Assembly (NCBI RefSeq): GCF_018614585.1
Contig: NZ_JAGGOI010000008.1
Span: 17,826 to 81,825, forward strand
Length of the DNA: 64,000 nt
Source: Streptomyces sp. ISL-1
GTDB taxonomy: Bacteria; Actinomycetota; Actinomycetes; Streptomycetales; Streptomycetaceae
Direction: 5' to 3'
Program-made: the position numbers and the translations under genes
The notes under the pieces: generated by a model
What the model saw: only the letters and a program-made list of their open reading frames with translations
Databases searched by the model: none
What the model was told of the DNA's origin: nothing
In this document: in pieces, positions 1 through 7,206 of the stretch
How the letters are laid out: every line of letters begins with the position of its first letter
How positions within the stretch are numbered: position 1 is the stretch's first letter

Positions 1-191
1 TAGGGGTCCCCTGCGCCGAAGCGGGGGAGGAGCCGTGGAGCAGGGCGGGTTCGGCCCGCTTTCCCGGCTTGTTCAATCGCTGCCGGGTCCGCTCCGGGCG
101 CGTGCCTGCCCTGGTCCCTCCGGGGCAAACGCGACAGTGATCCACCTCACGAGGGCGGCGATTGCCCGCACGGGGGCGGCGCGCGGGGTGA

Positions 192-232
192 CTGTCAGCG
201 CTGTCAGTGCTGTCAGTGGAATGCGGCATCAT
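192..232 (+). promoter_or_regulatory. Triple CTGTCAG repeat; possible PafBC-type (RecA-independent) promoter
   Basis: Three adjacent 9-bp copies lie at 192-200 (CTGTCAGCG), 201-209 and 210-218 (both CTGTCAGTG). The last copy is followed by an 8-nt spacer and CATCAT (227-232). The known PafBC/RecA-NDp element is about TTGTCAGTG-N8-TAnnnT, so the upstream box is good and the -10 is imperfect (A2 and T6 match). The hexamer ends 8 nt before GTG 240, the same spacing as at the recB-like gene (34214-34243). Inferred leaderless promoter. Confidence 0.45.
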
Positions 233-239
233 CAGGTCT

Positions 240-1160
240 GTGACGCGACGCCTGATGCTCCTCGACACCGCCTCCCTGTACTTTCGCGCCTATTTCGGGG
301 TCCCGGATTCGGTCCGCGCCCCCGACGGCACCCCGGTCAACGCCGTGCGCGGGCTGCTCGACTTCATCGCGCGGCTGGTCCAGGACCATCACCCCGACGA
401 CCTGGTGGCCTGCTGGGACAACGACTGGCGGCCGCACTGGCGGGTGGAGCTGATCCCGTCGTACAAGGCGCATCGCGTCGCCGTGGAGACGGAGACGGGC
501 CCTGACGAGGAGGAGACCCCGGACACGCTGGCTCCCCAGGTCCCGGTGATCATGGACGTGCTCGACGCGCTCGGCATCGCGCGCGTCGGGGCCGACGGGT
601 ATGAGGCGGACGACGTCATCGGCACCCTCACCGGGCGGGCGACCGGCCCGGTCGACATCGTCACCGGCGACCGCGACCTGTTCCAGCTGGTCGACGACGC
701 GCGGGGGCGGCGGGTGCTGTATCCGCTCAAGGGCGTCGGGACGCTCCAGGTGATGGACGAGGCCTGGCTGCGCGAGAAGTACGGCGTCGACGGCCCGGGG
801 TACGTCGATCTGGCGCTGCTGCGCGGCGACCCGAGCGACGGGCTGCCCGGCGTGCCGGGCATCGGGGAGAAGACCGCGGCCAAGCTGCTGGACACCTTCG
901 GCGATCTGGCCGGGATCATGGCCGCCGCCGACGACCGGACCGCGAAGCTGACGCCCTCGCAGCGCAAACGACTGGACGAGGCCAGGGACTATGTCGCGGT
1001 TGCGCCGAAGGTCGTACGGGTCGCATCCGACGTGCCGCTGCCCGACTTCGACCCCGCCCTTCCCTCCGAGCCCCGCGATCCGGCGACGCTCGACGAGCTG
1101 GCCGCCCAGTGGGGGCTCGGCGGCGCCCTGACGCGACTGCTGTCCACACTTCAGCGCTGA
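240..1160 (+). CDS. 5'-3' exonuclease (Pol I N-terminal domain type)
   Basis: A stand-alone 5'-3' exonuclease/flap nuclease of about 306 aa, related to the N-terminal domain of DNA polymerase I. The metal-binding acidic residues of the family lie in the N-terminal MLLDTASLYFRAY region, in YEADDVIGT and in VTGDRDLFQLV. A helix-hairpin-helix DNA-binding stretch follows (GLPGVPGIGEKTAAKLL). Expected role: removal of flaps or RNA primers in replication and repair. GTG 240 was chosen because it falls exactly 8 nt after a possible leaderless -10. ATG 255 is the alternative; GTG 207 would place the promoter repeats inside the gene. It is the counterpart of the exonuclease gene near helY in mycobacteria. 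Confidence 0.9.
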   Translation: MTRRLMLLDTASLYFRAYFGVPDSVRAPDGTPVNAVRGLLDFIARLVQDHHPDDLVACWDNDWRPHWRVELIPSYKAHRVAVETETGPDEEETPDTLAPQVPVIMDVLDALGIARVGADGYEADDVIGTLTGRATGPVDIVTGDRDLFQLVDDARGRRVLYPLKGVGTLQVMDEAWLREKYGVDGPGYVDLALLRGDPSDGLPGVPGIGEKTAAKLLDTFGDLAGIMAAADDRTAKLTPSQRKRLDEARDYVAVAPKVVRVASDVPLPDFDPALPSEPRDPATLDELAAQWGLGGALTRLLSTLQR

Positions 1161-1164
1161 GGTG

Positions 1165-1184
1165 TTAACTTAGGCAAGCCTAAG
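1165..1184 (+). promoter_or_regulatory. Iron box (DmdR1/IdeR-type operator)
   Basis: TTAACTTAGGCAAGCCTAAG contains the inverted repeat CTTAGGC-AA-GCCTAAG and matches the streptomycete/mycobacterial iron-box consensus TTAGGTTAGGCTAACCTAA at 15 of 19 positions. It ends 27 nt before the start of the siderophore-interacting protein gene. By family knowledge, iron-loaded DmdR1 should repress that gene. The site is seen directly; regulation is inferred. Confidence 0.8.
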
Positions 1185-1211
1185 CACCGCACGAGCTCAG
1201 GGGAGACCTCC

Positions 1212-2054
1212 GTGGCAGAACGACCGGCCCGCAAGGCACCGAAGCCCTACGAGGCGCGGGTGGTGCGCACCGAGCGGATCACCCCGCACATGGTGCGTGT
1301 CCTCCTCGGCGGTGACGGGCTGGCCGGATTCGGTCTCGACGGGTTCACCGATCACTACATCAAGCTGCTGTTCGCGCCCGTGGGCGTGACGTATCCGGAG
1401 CCTTTCGACCTCGAGCGGATCCGTGAGGAGTTCCCGCGCGAGCAGTGGCCGGCCAATCGCACCTACACGGTACGGAGTTGGGACCCGGCCCACCGTGAGC
1501 TCGCGGTCGACTTCGTGGTCCATGGCGACGAGGGGCTGGCCGGCCCGTGGGCGGCACGGGCGCGCGTGGGCGACAGGATCAGGTTCCAGGGCCCCGGGGG
1601 CGGCTACGCCCCGGACCAGGCGGCCGACTGGCATCTGCTGGTGGGCGACGAGAGCGCGCTGCCCGCCATCGCCGCGTCGCTGGAGCGGATGCCGGCAGGC
1701 GCGCACATCCATGCCTTCGTCGAGGTCGCGGGCCCCGAGGAGGAGCAGAAGATCGTCACGCCGGACGGAGTTGAGATCAGCTGGCTGCACCGCGGAGACC
1801 GTCCGGTGGGCGAGGCACTGGTGGCGGCGGTGAGAGCCCTGGACTTCCCCGAGGGCGACGTCTGCGCGTTCGTACACGGCGAGGCGGCGTTCGTGAAGGA
1901 GCTGCGCCGCCATCTGAGGCTGGACCGGCAGATTCCGCGCGAGCGGCTGTCGATCTCGGGGTACTGGCGGCTCGGCCAGAGCGACGAGGCGTGGCGCGCG
2001 GCCAAGCGCGAGTGGAACGAACAGGTGGAGCGCGAACAGGAGAAGCCGGCCTGA
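1212..2054 (+). CDS. Siderophore-interacting protein, FAD/NAD(P)H ferric-siderophore reductase
   Basis: Cytoplasmic flavin reductase (280 aa) that would reduce ferric siderophores to release iron. The FAD-binding barrel includes NRTYTVRSWD (about residues 83-92), the R-x-Y-[TS] type flavin motif. The NAD(P)-binding part includes LLVGDESALPAIAASLE, and the C-terminus carries the family signature GYWRLGQSDEAWR. GTG 1212 follows a GGGGAGA ribosome-binding site. An iron box lies just upstream and a strong hairpin just downstream, so it is probably a single-gene iron-regulated unit. No siderophore biosynthesis genes are adjacent. Confidence 0.93.
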   Translation: MAERPARKAPKPYEARVVRTERITPHMVRVLLGGDGLAGFGLDGFTDHYIKLLFAPVGVTYPEPFDLERIREEFPREQWPANRTYTVRSWDPAHRELAVDFVVHGDEGLAGPWAARARVGDRIRFQGPGGGYAPDQAADWHLLVGDESALPAIAASLERMPAGAHIHAFVEVAGPEEEQKIVTPDGVEISWLHRGDRPVGEALVAAVRALDFPEGDVCAFVHGEAAFVKELRRHLRLDRQIPRERLSISGYWRLGQSDEAWRAAKREWNEQVEREQEKPA

Positions 2055-2069
2055 CGCTCGCTCCCTCTG

Positions 2070-2100
2070 GGCCCCCGGCTGCGCGACGCTGCCGGGGGCC
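2070..2100 (+). terminator. Hairpin terminator after the siderophore reductase gene
   Basis: GGCCCCCGGC (2070-2079) pairs with GCCGGGGGCC (2091-2100) around an 11-nt loop and is followed by TTCT. It lies 15 nt after the stop codon. Confidence 0.7.
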
Positions 2101-2106
2101 TTCTAG

Positions 2107-2188
2107 ATGCAGCCGGCGGTTTCGCGATGTTGTCGGCGGTTTTCGCCATGTAGTCGGCGGCTTTGCGGTGCTGTCGGCGGTTTTCGCC
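2107..2188 (+). repeat. Four imperfect 20/21-bp tandem repeats
   Basis: Units at 2107-2126, 2127-2147, 2148-2167 and 2168-2188 share the core GTCGGCGGTTTTCGCCATG. They alternate 20 and 21 bp, so the array reads as two copies of a 41-bp pair. It lies between the upstream terminator and the sigma-factor promoter region. The rest of the 342-bp gap (2055-2396) holds only the terminator and the candidate promoter at 2318-2346. Confidence 0.75.
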
Positions 2189-2317
2189 ATGGGGCTTGGG
2201 CGTTGTCGATCAGCCATGGCCCGGGTCTGCGCTTGCGGTCCAGGGCCCCAACTGGCGGCCGGCGCCGGGGCCGTGGGCGCTCCGCGCGCCTCACGTGCAA
2301 CTATCTCCGGACCCGGA

Positions 2318-2346
2318 CCAATCCGCCGCACCAAGGGCTCCGAATA
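2318..2346 (+). promoter_or_regulatory. Candidate ECF (SigK-like) promoter of the sigma-factor gene
   Basis: CCAATCC (2318-2324) and CCGAATA (2340-2346) are spaced like ECF -35/-10 elements: 16 nt separates CAATCC from CGAATA. They resemble the mycobacterial SigK pattern CCATCC/CGAAT as I remember it. The predicted transcription start is about 40-45 nt before GTG 2397, consistent with autoregulation. Inference from sequence only. Confidence 0.35.
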
Positions 2347-2396
2347 CCTGGTGGAATCTGTCCGGACGAGATGCCCGCACAGTGGAGGAAAGCCGC

Positions 2397-2981
2397 GTGA
2401 ACCAAGCCGTACACATCGGCGGCCCCGCCTCGGCGGGGCCTGATCTGCAGCAGCTGCTGGGCCTGGTGGCCCGAGGCGACCATGAGGCGTTCTCCCGGGT
2501 GTACGACGCGGTCTGCGGTCCGGTCCTGGGGCTGGTGCGCGCCGTGCTGCGCGACCCGGCCCAGTCCGAGGAGGTGACCCAGGAGGTGCTGATCGAGGTG
2601 TGGCGTACCGCCGCGCGCTTCCAGCCGTCCCGCGGATCGGCGATGACCTGGATACTCACGCTCGCCCACCGCCGCGCCGTGGACCGGGTCCGCTCGGCCC
2701 AGGCCGCCACCGACCGCGAGCGGCGGGCGGCGCTGCTCGACCAGACCCCCGCCTACGACGAGGTCACCGAGCAGGTCGAGGCCCGACTGGAGCGTGAGCA
2801 GGTACGGCGCTGTCTGCGCGGCCTGACCGAGCTGCAGCGGCAGTCGGTGACACTCGCGTACTACCGGGGGCTGGCCTACCGGGAAGTGGCCGAACTTCTC
2901 GCCGTGCCGCTCGGCACGGTCAAGACACGACTGCGCGACGGGCTCATCCGGCTGCGCGACTGCCTGGGGGTGAGCGCATGA
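2397..2981 (+). CDS. ECF RNA polymerase sigma factor, SigK-like
   Basis: A 194-aa extracytoplasmic-function sigma factor. The sigma region 2 segment runs from LLGLVARGDHEAFSRVYDAV to the region 2.4 motif (SRGSAMTWILTLAHRRAVDRV). Region 4 has the DNA-binding helix-turn-helix LAYREVAELLAVPLGTVKTR. GTG 2397 has a GGAGG site 8 nt upstream; longer in-frame starts would run back into the tandem-repeat DNA. The gene overlaps the next one by ATGA, and that gene encodes a zinc-motif membrane anti-sigma factor, the SigK/RskA arrangement. The inducing signal is not evident; in mycobacteria SigK/RskA responds to redox or surface signals. Confidence 0.92.
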   Translation: MNQAVHIGGPASAGPDLQQLLGLVARGDHEAFSRVYDAVCGPVLGLVRAVLRDPAQSEEVTQEVLIEVWRTAARFQPSRGSAMTWILTLAHRRAVDRVRSAQAATDRERRAALLDQTPAYDEVTEQVEARLEREQVRRCLRGLTELQRQSVTLAYYRGLAYREVAELLAVPLGTVKTRLRDGLIRLRDCLGVSA

Positions 2982-3724
2982 ACGCCGCTGATCTGCACAC
3001 GCTGACCGGCGCGTATGTGTTGCACGCGCTGGCGCCCGACGAGCGCGCCGAGTTCGAGCGACACCTTCTGATATGCCCGGCCTGCGCCCAAGAGGTGAGG
3101 GAACTGGCCGCCACCGTGGGCAAGTTGGGGCTCGCCGTGGCCGTGACGCCGCCGCCCGCGCTCAAGCAGCATGTGCTGCGGCGGATCTCCGCCGAGCGCC
3201 AGGAGCCGCCCCGTGTCCCGGGTGCACGCCGTGGTGGCGCCCGCCGCGGCCGGGGGCTGTCACGCTTCGTGCTGGCGGCCTGCCTCGCCGCCACCGTCTC
3301 CTTCGGCGGGGTCGCCGCCTGGCAGCATCAGGAGGCCCGGGAGGCACGCGAGGACGCGCGGGCCTCGCAGCGGCAGGCCGAGGAGCTGGCCTCGGTGCTC
3401 GCCGCGCCCGACGCCAGGGTGAGCGGCACGAAACTGCCGGAGGGTGCGCGCGGCACGGTCGTCGTCTCGCAGAGCAGGAACAAAGCGGCCTTCCTCACCT
3501 CCGGGCTGCCCAAGCCGCCCCCGGGCAAGGTCTACCAACTCTGGTTCGACGACGGGGGAAAGATGCGTCCCGCCGGTCTGATGGACCCAGCCGTCACCGA
3601 CAACGCCGTGCTGATGGACGGACCGGTGGACGGCGCTGCCGGCATGGGCCTCACGCTCGAACCGGCCGGCGGCTCCCCCGAGCCGACCACCGATCCGCTC
3701 GCCCTGATGCGCTTTTCCACCTGA
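2978..3724 (+). CDS. RskA-like membrane anti-sigma factor
   Basis: A 248-aa regulator expected to hold the preceding sigma factor at the membrane. The N-terminal anti-sigma domain has the zinc-type motif HLLICPAC (H-x3-C-x2-C), which in this class contacts the sigma factor. One transmembrane helix follows (FVLAACLAATVSFGGVAAW, about residues 92-110), then a short coiled region, then a C-terminal extracytoplasmic RskA domain (GTVVVSQSRNKAAFLTSGLP and VYQLWF). Such proteins are usually released by regulated intramembrane proteolysis. A site-2 protease is encoded at 32887-34134, but nothing in the sequence links the two. Translationally coupled to the sigma gene. Confidence 0.9.
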   Translation: MNAADLHTLTGAYVLHALAPDERAEFERHLLICPACAQEVRELAATVGKLGLAVAVTPPPALKQHVLRRISAERQEPPRVPGARRGGARRGRGLSRFVLAACLAATVSFGGVAAWQHQEAREAREDARASQRQAEELASVLAAPDARVSGTKLPEGARGTVVVSQSRNKAAFLTSGLPKPPPGKVYQLWFDDGGKMRPAGLMDPAVTDNAVLMDGPVDGAAGMGLTLEPAGGSPEPTTDPLALMRFST

Positions 3725-3812
3725 TGCGCGTTCCCGCCTGACGCATTTGCCCGACTGCCGCATTGCACCATTTCACCGTCTGACGCACTCCCCGCCTGAT
3801 GCACCTCCCCGC
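3721..3812 (+). repeat. Imperfect 16-17 bp direct repeats
   Basis: Units CTGATGCGCGTTCCCGC (3721-3737), CTGACGCATTTGCCCGA (3738-3754), a longer degenerate unit (3755-3779), CTGACGCACTCCCCGC (3780-3795) and CTGATGCACCTCCCCGC (3796-3812). The first unit contains the anti-sigma stop codon, and the array fills the gap to the photolyase ribosome-binding site. Confidence 0.6.
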
Positions 3813-3829
3813 CCGAGGAAGGACGGCGC

Positions 3830-5200
3830 ATGAGCGTTGCGGTCATGCTCTTCACCGCCGATCTGCGACTCCACGACCAGCCGGCGCTGCGCGCCGCCCT
3901 GCGCGGCGCCGATGAGGTGGTACCGCTGTTCGTGCTCGACCGGGGCATTCACCGGGCTGGTTTCGACGCGCCCAACCGCCGCGCCTTTCTCGCCGATTGC
4001 CTGGCCGCGCTGGACGCCGGGCTGCGCGAGCGCGGCGGCCGGCTGGTGATCCGTACTGGCGAAGTCACCGAGCAGGTCTGCCGGGCGGTCGCCGAGAGCG
4101 GGGCGCGTTCGGTGCATGTCGCCGGTGGCGTCAGCGCCTATGCCGTACGAAGGGAAGACCGGCTGCGCGAGGCGCTGGAGGCGGTCCGGTGCGCCCTGCA
4201 CGTCCACGACGGAGTGATCACCGCGCTGCCACCGGGGCGCGTGACGCCCACGGGCCGCGACCACTTCGCGGTGTTCACGCCGTACTTCCGCAGGTGGCAG
4301 GCGGCGGGGCTGCGTGAGGCAGTGGCCGCGCCGCGCACCGTGCCGGTGCCCGAGCTCGCCGGCCATCCACTGCCGCGGCGCACCGCGGTCGCCGGGGTGT
4401 CGCCGGGGCTCGCCCGGGGCGGCGAGCCGGAGGCCCGCCGACGACTGAGGGACTGGCTGGCCGACGAGAGCGGCGGCATCGCGGCGTACGAGCGGCGGCA
4501 CGACGATCTGCCGGGCGACGCGACCTCCCGGCTCTCGCCCCATCTCCACTTCGGCACGCTGTCCGCCGCCGAACTCGTCCAGCGGGCACACGGCAAGGGC
4601 GGCCCGGGCGCGGAGGCGTTCGTACGGCAGCTGGCCTGGCGGGACTTCCACCACCAGGTCCTCGCCGCCCGGCCGGACGCGGCCCACGCCGACTACCGTG
4701 CCCGCGGCGACCACTGGCGCAGGAACGACAAGGAGATCGCCGCCTGGAAGGACGGCCTGACCGGCTGCCCGATCGTGGACGCGGCGATGCGCCAGCTACG
4801 GCACGAAGGGTGGATTCCGGGCCGGGCGCGACTACTGGCGGCGAGCTATCTCACCAAGACGCTATACACGAACTGGCGGATCGGCGCCCGCCACTTCCTG
4901 GACCTCCTGGTGGACGGCGACATCGCCGACAACCAGCTCAACTGGCAGTGGGCGGCGGGCACCGGGACCGACACCCGCCCCAATCGCGTCCTCGATCCGC
5001 TCGCGCAGGCGAAGCGATTCGACCCGCACGGGGAGTACGTACGCCGCTGGGTCCCGGAGCTCGCCCATCTGGCCGGGGCCGCTGTCCATGAGCCGTGGAA
5101 GCTCGACGGCCTGGCACGGGCCGGGCTCGACTACCCGGACCCGCTGGTGGAACAGGCGGAGGGGCGGGCACGGTTCGAGCGGGCGCGCGGACTGGACTGA
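3830..5200 (+). CDS. phr: Deoxyribodipyrimidine photolyase (class I)
   Basis: Light-driven repair of cyclobutane pyrimidine dimers; 456 aa, the usual length. The N-terminal alpha/beta antenna-binding domain begins VMLFTADLRLHDQPAL. The C-terminal FAD-binding helical domain carries the family landmarks QLAWRDFHHQVL, GCPIVDAAMRQL, GWIPGRARLLAASYLTK and DNQLNWQWAAGTGTD. ATG 3830 follows a GAGGAAGGA site. It converges on the next gene with only 10 bp between the stop codons, so there is no room for a separate terminator. Cryptochrome function cannot be excluded, but the motifs are those of CPD photolyases. Confidence 0.93.
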   Translation: MSVAVMLFTADLRLHDQPALRAALRGADEVVPLFVLDRGIHRAGFDAPNRRAFLADCLAALDAGLRERGGRLVIRTGEVTEQVCRAVAESGARSVHVAGGVSAYAVRREDRLREALEAVRCALHVHDGVITALPPGRVTPTGRDHFAVFTPYFRRWQAAGLREAVAAPRTVPVPELAGHPLPRRTAVAGVSPGLARGGEPEARRRLRDWLADESGGIAAYERRHDDLPGDATSRLSPHLHFGTLSAAELVQRAHGKGGPGAEAFVRQLAWRDFHHQVLAARPDAAHADYRARGDHWRRNDKEIAAWKDGLTGCPIVDAAMRQLRHEGWIPGRARLLAASYLTKTLYTNWRIGARHFLDLLVDGDIADNQLNWQWAAGTGTDTRPNRVLDPLAQAKRFDPHGEYVRRWVPELAHLAGAAVHEPWKLDGLARAGLDYPDPLVEQAEGRARFERARGLD

Positions 5201-5210
5201 TCCATGCGGC

Positions 5211-6500
5211 TCAGGGGGCCGTCTTCGTCTTGGTCAGCAGCACTTGCTGCACATCCAGAGCACCCGAGCGGAAACCGGCCTCCGAGCCCGCGAGATGGAA
5301 GGTCCACATCCGGCGGGTCGTCTCGTCGAAGCCGAAAGCTTCGACGTCCGCGGCGCGCTGGGTGAAGCGTTCGCGCCACAGCCGCAGCGTTTCGGCGTAG
5401 TGCGGGCCGAAGCCGGCCCGCTCGGCCGGCCGCAGCGCCGTGCAGCCGGTGACGATCTGTTCGATTGCCTCGTTCGACGGCAGCTGCCCGCCCGGGCTGA
5501 TGTACTTCCGCGTCCAGGCATACGTGGTTCGGGAGGCAGGCAGCCGGTCGTGCGGCATCGTCTTTGTCTGGAGTGCGACCCGGCCGCCGGGCGCGAGCAG
5601 CCGGTCGAGCGTCATGAAGTACTGCGGCCAGTGCTCCTCGCCGAGGGCCTCGATCATCTCGACGCTGACGATCGCGTCGTAACGGCCGAGGACCTTGCGG
5701 TAGTCGCGCAGCAGGACGGTCACGCGGTGCTCGAGACCGGCTTCGTGGACGCGCCGCCGCGCCAGTTCCTGCTGCTGCCGCGAGAGAGTGACGGTCAGCA
5801 CCCGCGCGCCGCGCAGCGCTGCCCGGATCGCCAACTCGCCCCATCCGGTGCCGATTTCGAGCAGCTGCGTGCCCGCGCCGACCCCTGCCAGGTCGAGCAG
5901 CCGGTCGATCTTGCGGTGCTGGGCGGCGGCGAGCAGGTGCTGCTCTGCCGGGAAGCCGCGGAAGAGGGCGGAGGAGTAGGAGAGGGTCTCGTCGAGGAAG
6001 AGCGCCATCAGTTCGCCGGGCGGGTCGTAGGGCGGGTCGTAGGGCAGGGCGTACGTGCGGTGTCCGGCAGGCCGCCGGGGCGAGAGGACTCCGCGGCGCC
6101 GGCCGCGCGGCCGGGGGACGAGCGTGGCCGCGTGCTCGGCGAACACGCTCAGCACACCGACGAGGTCGTGAGCGTCCCACTCGCCCGCCATGTACGACTC
6201 GCCGAAGCCGGTGAGGCCGCCGGAGGCAACACGCCTGAAGAAGGCGTGCGGGTCGTGCACCTCCATGAGCGGTCCGCCCCGTCCGATCGGGTCGCCTCCG
6301 GCGAGGAGCACCCGCAGCGGCAGCCTGCCGACGGCATGCCAGACGCGTCGTTCGTCGGCGGCCGTCCGCAGCCGGATCGCTCGGGGCAGGGTGGCCACAT
6401 CGGGCCACCTGAGGGCATCGACGGACGCGGTTCGCGAAGACACCGAGGACGCAGGGGAGGCGGGGGACGCTGAGGACGCCGGAGATACGAACACGCTCAC
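5211..6500 (-). CDS. Cyclopropane-fatty-acyl-phospholipid synthase family methyltransferase
   Basis: SAM-dependent methyltransferase (429 aa) of the CFA synthase family, which adds a methylene group across double bonds of membrane phospholipid acyl chains. The SAM-binding motif LLEIGTGWGELAI is about residues 193-205. Other family segments are YSSALF, SVEMIEALGEEHWPQYF and YISPGGQLPSNE. GTG 6500 was chosen over the farther upstream ATG because GGAGGG lies just before it. The first 20 or so residues are a low-complexity Ser/Ala/Pro tract (SPASSASPASPASSVSS). A possible operator lies about 150 bp upstream. Confidence 0.88.
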   Translation of the reverse strand: MSVFVSPASSASPASPASSVSSRTASVDALRWPDVATLPRAIRLRTAADERRVWHAVGRLPLRVLLAGGDPIGRGGPLMEVHDPHAFFRRVASGGLTGFGESYMAGEWDAHDLVGVLSVFAEHAATLVPRPRGRRRGVLSPRRPAGHRTYALPYDPPYDPPGELMALFLDETLSYSSALFRGFPAEQHLLAAAQHRKIDRLLDLAGVGAGTQLLEIGTGWGELAIRAALRGARVLTVTLSRQQQELARRRVHEAGLEHRVTVLLRDYRKVLGRYDAIVSVEMIEALGEEHWPQYFMTLDRLLAPGGRVALQTKTMPHDRLPASRTTYAWTRKYISPGGQLPSNEAIEQIVTGCTALRPAERAGFGPHYAETLRLWRERFTQRAADVEAFGFDETTRRMWTFHLAGSEAGFRSGALDVQQVLLTKTKTAP

Positions 6501-6651
6501 TTCACACCCTCCAGGGAAAGCTGACGCGGACTGAGTTGATTCGGTGCGACGGCGCCCCTGGATTGGTCGAGTGGGAGATCTTTCGGACGTGAGGACTTGG
6601 GGCCCTGTACGGACACGGACCGCGTGACGCCGGTGAAACAGCTCGTCCCTA

Positions 6652-6674
6652 ATTTCTGTCACCCGACAGGAAAT
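6652..6674. promoter_or_regulatory. Imperfect palindrome, possible operator
   Basis: ATTTCTGTC (6652-6660) and GACAGGAAAT (6665-6674) form an inverted repeat with one bulged base around ACCC. It lies between the CFA synthase start (minus) and a small plus-strand reading frame. The regulator is unknown; the truncated TetR gene at 6878-7015 is one candidate former partner. Confidence 0.4.
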
Positions 6675-6690
6675 AGCGACAGGGGCTGAC

Positions 6691-6816
6691 ATGACCGCCA
6701 CCGACCCATGGGCGTACGGCCAGATCTTCCGGAGACCGGCCACGGGCGGCGACGCGACCGCGCTGGCCGGTTTCGGCTACGGGATCGGCCGCCGATCGCA
6801 CCGAAGTGACGCATAG
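6691..6816 (+). CDS. Possible small protein, 41 aa, unknown
   Basis: ATG 6691 follows AGGGG and opens a 41-codon frame (MTATDPWAYGQIFRRPATGG at the start, ending GIGRRSHRSDA). It resembles no family I recognise and has no membrane segment or metal motif. Because it precedes two truncated genes, it may be the 5' end of a gene destroyed by the same deletion. It could also be chance coding. Confidence 0.25.
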   Translation: MTATDPWAYGQIFRRPATGGDATALAGFGYGIGRRSHRSDA

Positions 6817-6877
6817 CCGGGACCATGACGACCCGGCCCGAGGGCAGGCGGCGCGGGCAAGGCCAGGGCGTCCGTTG

Positions 6878-7015
6878 TCAGGACACTCCCCTAGGACCCT
6901 CGATGAGTGCCGCGACGCCGTCCAGCATCCGCTCGAGCCCGAACTCGAAGAGCGTGCCGAGTTCGAAGAGCGTGCCGAGTTCAAGGTCGAACTCGTCCTG
7001 GCCGAATGGGCTTCG
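6878..7015 (-). pseudogene. TetR-family regulator, C-terminal remnant
   Basis: The minus strand has an open frame of about 45 codons whose end reads FEFGLERMLDGVAALIEGPR before the stop at 6878-6880. That is the typical last helix of TetR/AcrR regulators. The helix-turn-helix domain and most of the ligand domain are missing. An in-frame 18-bp tandem duplication repeats the residues ELGTLF. The frame loses TetR character near 7015, where it meets a truncated plus-strand gene. Confidence 0.55.
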
Positions 7016-7143
7016 CCGCGTTCGGCGGGGCCGTTGTCATGGCGGGAGCGGGCGTCTTCTCGCTCGTACTGCTGGGAGGCGCGGGCAAGGCGAAGCGTCC
7101 GACGAAGCCCTCCGCCGAGCCGAAGCCCGCGGCGCTCCTCTAG
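7006..7143 (+). pseudogene. C-terminal membrane-segment remnant, possibly of an efflux transporter
   Basis: From ATG 7006 a 45-codon frame encodes one hydrophobic helix (GFAAFGGAVVMAGAGVFSLV) and then a Lys/Pro-rich tail (KAKRPTKPSAEPKPAALL). This looks like the last transmembrane segment and cytoplasmic tail of an MFS exporter. No ribosome-binding site precedes it. Position and orientation fit a divergent tetR-exporter pair whose 5' halves were lost together. A genuine one-helix small membrane protein is the alternative. Confidence 0.35.
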
Positions 7144-7206
7144 ATCATCATCCAGGGGCGTAGGGAGCGCCGTCTCCCAACGCCCCGTCCCGCGGGGGCT
7201 CCCCGG

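Noticed and set aside
6874..6896. TTGTCAGG followed by CTAGGA
   Set aside because: The spacing to TAGGAC is 9 nt, the hexamer lacks the final T, and it lies in a decayed gene.
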